NCBI GenBank assembly: GCA_013397865.1
Contig: VZTI01003657.1
Span: 306,806 to 370,805, forward strand
DNA from: Struthidea cinerea
Lineage: Eukaryota; Chordata; Aves; Passeriformes; Corcoracidae
Direction of reading: 5' to 3'
DNA: 64,000 nucleotides
The position numbers were made by a program, and so were the translations under genes. How positions within the stretch are numbered: position 1 is the first letter of the stretch; each line of letters opens with the position of its first letter. The notes beneath the pieces are model-generated. The model worked only from the letters and a program-made list of their open reading frames with translations. It searched no databases and was not told where the DNA came from. Positions 21,901 to 33,900 of the stretch are shown piece by piece.

Positions 21901-24900
21901 TCTGAGGTGGCTCAGGCCATGTGGCCAGCTCGGTGTGACACCTGTAAGCCTGGGCTCAGCTGTGCAGGCAAGTGGTACACACTCGCTGTGGGCCACCTGT
22001 CCCATAACACCTTCAAAGTCGCCATCTCCGGGTGATGCTCATGGTCCTTCTGGGCTCGTGTCCTAAAGCTGTACAAAGCAGGAAGGTGGGAAAAGCCAGC
22101 TTCACCCAGTTTTCCCCGCTTTGCTTTGCTCCTTTGATGTCCTGGCTGCTTTGCAAGTGGATGTCTGTCTTTTTCTGCATCCCCAGTTCCCCCTGAGTTC
22201 CTTCGAGGATCAGGATTGACAACCAATGTCAGTGTTTCCCTGCAAGGATCCCTGACGCTGACCTGCGAGGCTACCGGCATTCCCCAGCCCACCGTCACCT
22301 GGTTCTGGGATGGCTCTCCTGTCACCCCCAGCGAGCACACACACGTGCTTTCAGGTCAGAGGTCTGGGTGCTGCGAGAGATGAGCGCTTCGGGAACATGT
22401 TTTGCCCCAGCACTGATGAGTTCAAACTCATGGTGGAGCTGCAGCCCCACAGCAGCACTGCTGGGAGGTGCTGGTACCTGGGTCAGGGCCCTGAGACTTC
22501 TGCTCCGTGCTTCCAGGGGGCTGGCTGCTGAGGCTCACCCATGCACGAGCCCAGGATGGTGGTCACTATTCCTGCCTGGCCAGCAACATAGCTGGGGAGG
22601 CCAGGAGGCATTTCCACGTGGAGGTCCTAGGTAAGGAGGGGTCTTCTGTCTGCTGCAGGGTTCCTGGTGGGGTTTCAGAGCTCCACCCTTGCAGGAGCAG
22701 ACATGAGTTAAGACTGGACATGCTGGGTGTGCTGGAGTCCTTCGTGCCTTAGGATGTGAGCTCAGAGGCCAAGCTGGCCAGCTGCTGAAGCCCCTGGGGG
22801 CTTGTGTTCCTAGTTCCTCCCCACATCGAGAACGCGGGTGAAGAAGACACCTACAGAGTGCCCGAGGGTCACCCTGTCACCTGGTCCTGCCTGGCTTCAG
22901 GTGAGCATCAAGTGGAGAAAGGAGGTGGCATGAGCAAGTGGGAGATGGGGCTCAGGGGCAGACCTGAGTCTCACTTTGGGGTGTGGAGCAAATGGATGGC
23001 TCCAGTCAGAGACATGAAAACAGCTGAAATCAGCTGCAGAGCTTTTCTTGGGATGGTTCCTGGCTTTGCAGTTGTGCTGTCCGGGAAGTGCTGGGGAGGG
23101 GACGCCCACATGGGGAGCCTGTTCCACAATGTAAGCTCCAATCTTTCCCAAATGGAGCTAAAATTCCTCTAATCTCATTTCTCCTTTAGTGATGGGAATA
23201 ATTAATCACCTCCCACTCAGGACAGTTCTCTTTCTTCGTGCTGGCTCATCCAGCAGCCTCTAAAATCCTGATCCAGATCATGATAATTCTGATTTGGGAT
23301 GATGTCCCTGCTTTCCAGAAAAGCTCCGACAGTGACCCCAGCCAAGCTGTGCTCACACATGGAAAAACTTCACACAAAGGCCAAAACCTGTTTTCCATCT
23401 CTCACAGGCAACCCACAACCTAAGATCACCTGGCTGAAAGACAACCACCCTCTCCCTGGCACCTTCTCCATCTCCCCTGATGGCTCCTTGTTCCACATCC
23501 CCCGAGCCTCCCTGGCTGACGCTGGTCGCTACTCCTGCGTGGCCTCCAGCTCCGTGGCAAATCAGACCAAGCACTACCTGCTGGATGTTTTGGGTACGAG
23601 CTGCCTTTGGATGGAGGCAGGGTCTCAGGTGTGAGTAGACTTAGAGGGTTTTAATGGCCTGCCCCACGGAGGTGAGGAGGATCTCTTAGTCCTGTAGCCA
23701 AAGCACGGTATGGACCTGTCCCAAAGCCCTTGTGAGACCTCTTGGAGGAACAGAAAGCACCTGTTTAGTGCAGGATCCATCTCTGATGGTGGCTTGTGGG
23801 AAGGGGGGATGTGTCTTCTGGGTCTCTGTGTTTCTGGAGGGCAGCAGGACAGGGCAGAGTCTGAAGGTGGCACATGCATCAAGTCCAACTCCCTGAACTT
23901 GGATCAGGCTCTCTGGTGGGGGGATGAAGCGCTGGGAAGCCTAAGTGGGTGCTAGTGCTGATCTAACACACAGCCACGTCTCTGCAGCCAGTCCTACCTT
24001 TGCTCGAGATGATGCTGCCACGGAAGAAGTGACAGTGATCATCAACAACCCCATCTCCCTGGTCTGCGAGGCTCTGCCATACCCATCTCCCAACATCACC
24101 TGGCTCAAGGACGAGGTTCCTCTCGAAGCATCTCGAAATGTCCTCCTGCTCCCTGGTACTGTGCTGCTGTCTGCTGGCTCTGCATGAGTGTGGTGGCCCC
24201 TTGCTGTGTGTGCCTTGGGGAGTGGGAGCGGGGTCTTTTCTTGGTCTGGCTGGGGTCCAGCACAGTGGGATGGTGAGAAGTCGTCATCCTGCAGGACCCG
24301 AGAGCTCAGGCCATCAGCCGGATGCTGCTCTTCCAAGTGCTGCATCCTCCGATTGATAACGAGAGCCGCCTCAGTGCTGGTTTTTATAAGCCTGGGGCTG
24401 GGCTCTAGAGGAGCATTAGGTCCCCTTGAGCCAGGCTTGCAGGTGCTCAGCAGGTCCCTTGAGATACCTTCAGGTGCTGCATGGGGAGAGAGAGCTGTGT
24501 CTTTGAGCAGCGGCCCTCTCAGGAGACCCCCTTTGCCCAGGTGGCCACGGGCTGCAAATCCTGAACGCCCAGGAGGAGGACACGGGCACCTACAGCTGCG
24601 TTGTGGCCAGCGAAGACGGGGAGGCTGTGAAGAACTACGCTGTGAAGGTCCTGGGTGAGGGAGCTCCCCATGTCCTTCCTGATTCCTGCAGCGACCTCAC
24701 CACTGTAACTGGGCCAGTGCTGCTCCCTTTTGCTCCCCTTTTGCTCCCTTTTTGCTCCCCTTTCACTCCCTTTTGCTCCCTCTTGTCTTTCTCCCCTAGT
24801 TCCTCCTTGGATTGCCAGAGAGGATCCTTTGGGGGAATTTGCCATGAAGGAGGTGAAAACCAAGGTCAACAGCACAGTGGTGCTGGAGTGTGAGACCTGG

Positions 24901-27900
24901 GCTGTGCCCGAGCCGACCATCCGGTGGTACAAGGACAAGCAGGTGAGGTCCCAGCTGTGACCAGGGAGGAGCTGCTGGGATTGGGGGCTGTCCCAGCTGG
25001 ATGGAGTGGGAAGACACCCTTTATATGGCTGTCTGGGCTCTCTCTGCCCCACTCCTGGGTGCCCAATACTCCTCCTGCCCTTCTGTTTCTTCCCTGCAGC
25101 CCCTGGCAAGCTCCGAACACCTCCAGATCCTCAGTGAGGGGCAGGTCCTTCAGATCCAACCAGCCGGAGTCTCGGATTCAGGGCACTACACCTGCGTGGC
25201 CACCAATGTTGTGGGTGAAGATGACAGGGACTTCATCGTGCACGTCCAAGGTGAGCCCTGGGCAGAGAGCCAGCACCCAGAGCAGGGGGTGTCTTGGCAA
25301 GGGCAGGGGGCCTCAGGGGTCACTTGTGGGAGGAGAGAAGGGTGAGCAGGAAAAAAGTTTAAGCCTGCTGGAAAGCAACATCTCCTCAGCTCCAGACGCT
25401 GTGGTCGCACCGGGGGGTCGATGTCCCCGTTCCCCACAGCTGACCACAGCCTGTCCCCGCAGTGCCCCCCATCTTCCAGCAGCAAACAAGCCCCAAAGAA
25501 GCTCTTGAGATCTTCTACCGGGAGGAAGACCAGGATGGGGAGGTGACAGAGCACCGACAGGCTGTCCTTGGCCTGCCCACCGCGCTCTACTGCGACACCA
25601 GCGCCATCCCACCCCCCCAGCTCACCTGGTACAAGGATGGGGAGCCCCTCTCCCCTGGCCCGGGGGTGCTGATGCTGCAAGGTAATGGGTGATAGGTGTG
25701 AACCCCCACTGTGGGGCAGCAGCTCTGTGGGTTGAGAGCATCCATAGCATGGAGGAGGCTGGCTCCTGTCCCCATCCTCCTGCCAACACACACAGCAGCC
25801 GTGGGACCTCTGAAGTCACTGGGGCTGAGCAGGGCTCTGTGCAAAGCGGGGATATCCCACAGAGAGCCTTCCCTGTGCCCTGCCCCAACCCTGTCCGTGT
25901 CACAGGGGGCCGGGTGCTGCAGCTGCAGGCAGTGCAGGAGGAGGACAGGGGCAGGTACACCTGCGAGGCCGCCAATGCTGTGGGACAGGACCGCCTGCAC
26001 TACGAGCTGGAGGTGCTGAGTGAGTACAGGGACAGGGGCACATCGGATTGAGGCACACGGCAGCCCCATAACCGCCTGCTTCCAGCTGCCCCGGCCATCC
26101 GTGGTGGCACAGAGGACCTGGTGGAGGAGGTGACGGCCACCATCAACGGCACCGTCCGCTTCGAGTGTGAAGCTACTGGGCACCCAGAGCCCACAGTGTC
26201 CTGGCTCTGGAATGATCTCCCCGTAGAGGCTGGCCCACGGCACCAGCTCCTGGAGGGGGGCATGGTCCTGCAGGTTGGTGTCTCTCTAAGCAGGCGGCTG
26301 TGTCGGGGAGGGACACAGGAGAGAGCGGATGGAGGGGATGGGGCACTCTTTCTCCCCAAAGGAGGCTGCCCCGGTCTCACCAAGGTCCTCACGGGAGTCC
26401 CAACATCTCCCCAGCTCGGGGCAGCCCTCAGTGGTGCTGTGCTCCCCCTCTGCAGGTGGCGATGGTGGAGGCGGGTGACACCGGGAGCTACACGTGCTTG
26501 GCTGAGAACCCGGCCGGGTCAGCCGAGAAGCACTTTGCCCTCGCCGTGCAGGGTAAGGCATCTCCCCTTCCCTGGGTCACTGATTTACTCCCCTCCTCCT
26601 CTTTCTCTACCAGCTGGAGTTTCCTGTGGCTCTAGAACTGCATGGCTGCCTCTGTCCCCTCGTGCTGGTCACGCTCGCCCCGCGTGAGGGGGTCGAGGTG
26701 CCACAGGCTCCGAGCAGGCGACAGGCGCGGTGCGCGTTTCCTCCTGGGGAGGCATCAACCTCCACAGTGATGGCTCCCCTCTGCCGCTCTCTTTTGGGTG
26801 CACTGGAGCAGAAGCTCCCTGGAGTGTGGGTACAAACCCCGAAAAAGTCGATGGCATTGTCAATCGCAGTGTCTCCCTCGTGTGTGACATCCAATCCCAC
26901 CCGGCTGCAGAGATCACCTGGTACAAGGACGGCCATGTCCTGCAGCTCGGTGAGGAGGTGACAGTCACCCCAGGTACGTTGGGATGAGCCAGGATGATTG
27001 CCTGTGCCCCGGCTCTAGGTGCCCTAACCCCCCTTTTGGGATGCCACGTGTGGGACTCGAGCTCACATTTTGGTTGTATGACACGCTAGTAACACCCTGC
27101 TGAGTGGTGCCCTCTGCAGAGGACCGAGGGCTTCTCCCTGCAGCACTCCATACTGCTGCTTCCTGGGAGCTCAGTGCCCTTTCCTGCTGGGCAGAACCAG
27201 GCTTTGGACCTCAAAGAGAGACTTCATGGCCAGACTCCTTCTGCACGGAGCTTGGCCGGGTGCTGGGGGATCAGTCAGCTTGCTGCCACGGTGGCCCAGA
27301 CCTGGTCCTGCTCCAGGCTGTCCTGATTCCCTGCTCTCCGCTTCTTCCAGGCTCTCGGGTGCTGCAGCTCTCTCACCTGCAGCTTTCCAGCTCAGGCACA
27401 TACACGTGCATGGCACAGAACGTGGCCAGCCAGGATGAGAAGAGCTTCATCCTCACCATCCACGGTAAGTGGTGAGGGCTCAGCCAGGAGCTCTGTCCCC
27501 TGAGCACACGCTGAGGAGCCAACAGTGAACCCCGGTCTGTCTCACACCCCCTGCCCCTGCTCATCCCCCTCAGAACCCCCAGGCATCCAGGGCCCACAGC
27601 AGGAGACGCTTGAAGCTGACGTGGGGACACCCCTTGTCCTGACCTGCCAAGTCGCTGGCGTGGCCGTGCCTGCTGTCACCTGGCTGAAGGACGGGAGCCC
27701 GCTGGGTGTGTGTGCAGGGGAACGCTGTGCCAGGCTGCCACCCCCAGCCTCGCTGCTGTTCCTCTCCAAGCAGTCCTGCCTCAGTTTCCCAACTTCTAAT
27801 CCTGCTGCAAGAGACCCTCAGGGCTGCACAAGGCAGGGGGCAGAGCATGGAGGGGCTGGCCTTTTCCCTGCATGCTTTTAAGAGACCTCAGGGTCATTCC

Positions 27901-30900
27901 TGAGGCTCGAAGCAATGGGATGTGGGCACGAGATGTGATGGAGGGATATGGGCGGTGAGCTCTCTGCGTACCAGCCCTTGGGGTGCTTGCTGGGACAGGG
28001 GTTTGCCCCCAAACCAGTGGCTCTTTTCTCCTGTAAATCTTCAGCAGTGAACTCTGCAAAAACCCCGCTTTGCTCTGACAGTGTCCCCAAACCTGGGTCC
28101 CAGGGGTGGGAAGGGGGAAGCACAACGAGCCTGGGGAGGGCTCAGTGGAGGAGCACTGCTCAGCCCCCTTCACCCTGTCTCCTTGCAGAGATGAGCCCAG
28201 AGCAGGGTGTGGTGTCCGGGGGGGCCCAGCTCCAGCTCAGCCCCCTCCAGCCCTTCCACCAGGGCCGGTACACCTGCCTGGCACAGGGCCCGGGGGCCGA
28301 GGCACGCAACGACTTCATGGTGCTGGTGCGAGGTAGGGCTTCCCCGAGGCAGCCTGTCCGTACGGGCTCTCCCTCGGAGGTGAGCCTTTCTCCCCCTCCT
28401 CTCCCTCAGCCTCTCTCTCTCCTCGGTGCAGTGGCCCCCCAGATCAGCAGTGCCGGGGACCCCAGTGAGCACAGCGTGCTGGAGGGCGGCAGGTTGAGGC
28501 TGGAGTGCCGGGCAGAGGGGCAGCCCACCCCCCACATCTCCTGGCTGAAGGACGGGCAGCCCCTGGGGCTGCAGCCCTCCTCACGTGCCCGGTGAGTCTC
28601 GGGGGGAGGACATCCCAGGGGCTCAGTGTCCCCACGTGCAACATTGCCGGGCAAGACAGGCTGAGTTCTGCTGCTTCTTCCCGTTGTTTGGTCTGGGATG
28701 CACTCATCCCAGCTCTTTGCTGGGAGAATATCATCCTGGGTTAAGCCCTGGAGACTGGAATGGTCGCTGTCACCCTGGCCGGGTCCCAATTGATGCCCTG
28801 ACCTTGCAATGTGCCCCAAAACCCTCATCTTTGGCTGTAAACCGAGTACAGAGCACTTCTGCCCCGCGGGCACTTTGGGGATGAGCACACAGGTCACTGT
28901 CCCGTGCTCCCCACACAGGGTGTCCCCGGATGGCAGCTCCCTGCTCCTCGAGGGGCTCCGAGCTGCCGACTCCGGAGCTTTCACGTGCCTGGCCCGGAAC
29001 AGCCTGGGCGAGGACACGCGGCTGCACACGCTGAACGTGCTGGGTGAGCGGGGCTGGGACCTGCGGGGCAGTGCCGGGGCCACCCCCACCCCCGACAGCC
29101 CCATCAGCCCCCTGTCCCCTCGCCCAGTCCCTCCCGCCATCGAGAGAGGTGCTGATGACTCGCAGCTGGTCCGTGGAGTCCTGTCTGCCGTGGTGACGCT
29201 GGAGTGCTGGGCACGGGGGTCCCCTCCGCTGCACGTGAGCTGGCTGAAGGATGGGCTGCCCCTCCGCCTGTCCCCTCGTGTCACCCTGCTCTCAGCCGGG
29301 CACATCCTCCGGTGAGAAGGGACCCTGGAGCAATGGTCAGCCACAGGCTTTGGGGCTGGTACCCAGGTTTGCATGCGGGAACAGCCACTGCTGCACCCTG
29401 AAGTGGCCGAGTGTCACCTTGGGGAGCAGGGGGTCACCCGGAGCTGATGTCTCCTCCCCATCCCCGTGTACCATCCCGTGGGTTAGGATCTCCCAGGCAC
29501 AGGTCTCCGATGCCGGACTCTACACCTGCATTGTGTCCAGCCGGGCAGGGGTGGCCGATCGCAGCTTCGTCCTGCAGATACAGGGTACGGGGCAGGGACC
29601 TGGGGAGGGGCAGAGCAGGGGGCACCTGGACACTGATTTTGTTGGCAGAGCACACGTGGTGCATTGCAGCCCATTCCCAAGCAGGGTCCTGAGCCATCTG
29701 GGGTGGGCTTGGAAGGGATGGAGCAAAGCAGGACCAACCTGAGAGCAGCCCCAGAGCATCCTGCAGGAGGGCTGAGCCACCTCTGGCTGCTCGCAGGACA
29801 CCAGGGAACGGCCAAACCCACCCACAGTGCCCGGGGACCTGACTTTTCTCCCTTAAAGGGAATCCTTCCCTCCCCAGTGCCCCCTGTCCTGGAGAGCCCC
29901 GAGAGCAGTGAGGAGCAGATGGTGGCTGAGGGCTCTGACATCACTTTCACCTGCGAAGCCACCGGGTCCCCAGCACCATCAGTGACCTGGCTGAAGGATG
30001 GAGAGCCCCTGGGGCAGCAGAGTGACCAGGTGCCTGGTGGCCCACAGCTGAGCCTGGTAGCCGTGGGGCCGTCTGATGCAGGCATTTACTCGTGCCTGGT
30101 GGTGAATGAAGTAGGGGAGATCAGCAAAGCCTTCCACCTCCTGGTGATGGGTGCGTGTCATCCCTCGGGGATTTGGGAAGGGCAGCTAAGCCAATTTTTT
30201 GGGAGCAATGAGGGGATGAGCCCTCCTGCCTTGCTGTGTGCCTTGCAGAGCCACCCTGCATTGAGGCTGCGTCCCACCCCACTGAGATATCCATCGCTGT
30301 GGGCACCCCTCTGGAGCTGATGTGTGTGGTGACGGGTGTCCCCATGCCCACTGTCACCTGGGAGAAGGATGGACGGCTGCTGGCAGGGCCCTCGCTCGTG
30401 TCGGGGAATGAGAGCACCCTCCACATTGAGAGAACTAAGGTAGGAGCTCCACTTTTTGTCTCCCTACCTGGGTTTTCTTTTTGTGCCTCAATTTTTCCTC
30501 TCCTGGCTGTGCAGGTGGCTGATGCTGGCTTGTACCCCTGCCTGGCCACTAGCCCCGCAGGGGAGGACAGCAGNCACTTTTTGTCTCCCTACCTGGGTTT
30601 TCTTTTTGTGCCTCAATTTTTCCTCTCCTGGCTGTGCAGGTGGCTGATGCTGGCTTGTACACCTGCCTGGCCACTAGCCCCGCAGGGGAGGACAGCAGGA
30701 GCTTCCATGTCAGCATCCAAGGTAGTGTGGCCCCAGTAGTGCAGCGAGGAGGGGGCTAGCAGGGGGTGCTGCAGGATGCTCCAAGCTTTGGGGGACCAGA
30801 GAACCAGAGCATCCCTGCATCCTTCTTTGGGATTGGTGTGGGCTCCAAAAGAGGGGTCTGGAGCACAGTGATGTCCTGCAGAGTGGGGGCCTAGGCATGA

Positions 30901-33900
30901 CTTACGGGGACAGGTATGGGGGTGCCCAACCCACGTGGCACACCCTGACCCCCCTGGCCCGTGTCCCACAGCACCACCCAACACTGTGAGTGCCGGGGAG
31001 ATCCCCATCATCACGGCTGTGGCAGGGGGGCAGCTCCTCCTGGAGTGCCCAGAGGGTGCTGAGCCCCACCCCAACATCGAGTGGCACCGGGAGGGCTCCC
31101 TGCTGCAGGTACCTGTGACGGGACCAGGGATGGTCACGGTCAGGGGCTGGGATGCACCGGCACCGTCGGGCTGGTGCTGCGGGTGATGCTGGGGGCTGCT
31201 GATGGGGGTCCCGGGGGTTTTAGGAGGATGCCCACAGGCAGGTCCTGGCCCAGGGTCGTTTCCTGCAGCTGCGGGCGGTGGCTGCAGCGGACGGAGGCGA
31301 GTACAGCTGCAGGGCCCCCGGGGACACCGGCCCGCGCGTCCGGGTGCAGGTTCATGGTGAGTGCTGCCCTGCCCTGGCGTGCCCTGCCCTGGCGTGCCAG
31401 CTCCTTCCTAGTTAAATCCAGGATCTGGGATATTATAGGGTGTCATAGGGTCGGGTGATGGGATGGCAGGGCTGGACTACACCCAGCCCCCAGTGCTGTT
31501 CTGGGCTGGCGTCCTCCGTCCCTGAGCCTTATTCTGCGCTCTCGGTGGCGTGTCTGGGTGCTGCCTCAGTGGCCCCAGAGATCCAGCCAAGCCCTGAGGA
31601 GTTGAAGGTGCTGCTGAACACGTCGGCCGTGCTGCAGTGCCGGGCAGAGGGGTGGCCCGTGCCCCGGGTGACATGGCGGAAGGATGGCCAGCTCCTGCCC
31701 CTGCCTGGGAGCGACAGGTACGAGGCTCTGCGGGTTGGTGGCACCAAGAGCTGGTGCTCAGATCATGCCACCCTCCACAGCGACAGGTGATTCAGTGTGC
31801 CAGTCACCCTATGGAGAGCTGTGCTGTGTCCTCACACCAGCCCAGTGGGCACACACTGCGTGTGGCTGCAATGGTACTTGTCACCTTCCCAACCCTGAAC
31901 CCACAGGTTCACTTGCTCTTCTTCTCCAGGCTGCAGCTCCTGCCAGGAGGCTCCCTGCAAATTGACCCCGTCCAGGTCCAGGATTTGGGCCATTACCTCT
32001 GCATGGCATCCAGCCCTGCTGGCTCCGACCGGCGAGGCCTGGACCTCCATGTCCTGGGTAAGCGGGAGAGCCGGGTGGATCCCTCCTGGCTCACCCTCCT
32101 GCAACCCACCACGGCTGGGCTGCTCTCATCAGTGCAATGATGTGCTACCGTCCTCTGCTCATCGCTGCCATGCCCTCCCACAGTCCCTCCTGCCATTGCC
32201 CCTGGGCCTTCCAACCTCACCCTGCTGGCTCAGCAGCCGGCCATGCTGGGCTGTGACACCCAGGGGTCCCCCGAGCCCCACATCAGGTGGGAGAAGGATG
32301 GCCGTCCCCTGAACCTGCACCTCTCATCTGGTGCCTACAGGTACCCGCAGCACCCGCCACGTTGTACACCAAAGGGTTCCCCTGTAGGATGGGGTTTGCC
32401 CCTCCTGCTGCCCCCCCCGGGACAGGGGTGATCCTGATGTGTGCTCTGCCCACGCAGTTTGCAGTCCTTAGGGTCACTGCTCATCTCCAGCCCTGGTCCC
32501 CGGGACGAGGGGCGGTTTGAGTGCATCGCCACCAACGCTGCCGGAGAGGCACGGAAGGTCTTCCTCGTGTCTGTCCATGGTGAGCTCCTGGGGCTGGGGG
32601 CCTTGCTGAGAGTGGCTTTCCCAGGATCTGTCACCACCTCGGGGGTGATGTGGGTGTGCTCCAGCCCCACACGGGGTTGGGTCCCCTCTCAAGGACTGGG
32701 CTTGGGGGTGGACAAGAGGGGAAGAGAAATACTCGTGCCCATGTGAACAAGGACAGAATCCTCTTCAACACTGCCACACAGCCCTGCTCACCAACCTCCC
32801 TCCTTTCTCCAGTGCCCCCCACCATCGCCGATGACCTTACGGATGTGGTTGTCACCCGGCTGTCCCCCGCAGTCCTCACCTGCTATGCCTCCGGCGTGCC
32901 CCCGCCCACGGTGTCATGGAGCAAGGAGGGGGCTCAGCTGGGCAGCAGAGGAGGGGGCTACCGCGTCCTGCCCAGAGGTACAGCACGGGGCAGCGCAGCC
33001 CCGGCCGGGACAGGGGGTCCCTGCCAGCCCTGCCGCTGCCTCCCCTCTGCCCGCTGTTTTCCAGGAGCCCTGGAGATCAGGCAGGCGCTGCCTGCACACG
33101 CCGGCCGCTACACCTGCACGGCTCGGAGCGCCGCGGGCACGGCCCGGAAGCACCTCTGGCTCACGGTGCATGGTATGCACGGCGCCAGGGTCCTGGCTGG
33201 GGGTCCTGCACTGGGGTCCTGCACCCTCTTCCCAGGGTAGCACTTCCCTGCCCTTCACAGAGCCCCCTGCCTTGAAGCCCCTGCCTGGCATGGTGATGGT
33301 GATGGTCAACACCAGCGCGGTGCTGTCCTGTGAGGCCACAGGCGTCCCCCGGCCGGAGGTGACCTGGCAAAAGGATGGTGTTGGCATCACTGGAGGTGAG
33401 CAGGAGCCTGCTGGGGGCTGGCAGAGCCCACATTACCTGCCCGCCTTTACTTGGGGGAAGACTTAGGTGCCAGGGGGTTATAGGCATGCCGGCAGGGTGT
33501 GGGGTGTCACTGTGCGTGGGTCTTCCTGACTCCCGGCTGCTGTCCAAGGTGGGTGTGGTGGCCTCTGGAGCTGTTCCATGGAGACTCCTCGGGAAGAGGC
33601 ACTTCTGTGGGGGACGCAGTCCCTGCACATCATCCATCTGCGCCTTGGCTCAGCTGTGCTGCCCCGTCCTGTCCTTCATGTCTGCCAGGGTCTGGGCGGA
33701 AGGTGTTCCCCAACGGGCAGCTCCGTCTCCTCCGAGCAGCCCCGGAGGATGCAGGCACCTACCTGTGCGTGGCTCGCAACCCCTCGGGCACGGCTGCGGG
33801 GAGGACCAGGCTCATTGTGCAAGGTACAGCAGCGATCAGAGCCCCAGTGCTCACCCCTCTGCTCGGCCCCTTCCCCAGCACCTCGCAGCAAAACGTGGCT

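Noticed and set aside
30515..30573. First copy of exon 53 as a genuine extra exon
   Set aside because: It breaks off at the N without a donor, reads Y-P-C, and is identical in its intron part to the second copy, which is expected for an assembly duplicate.
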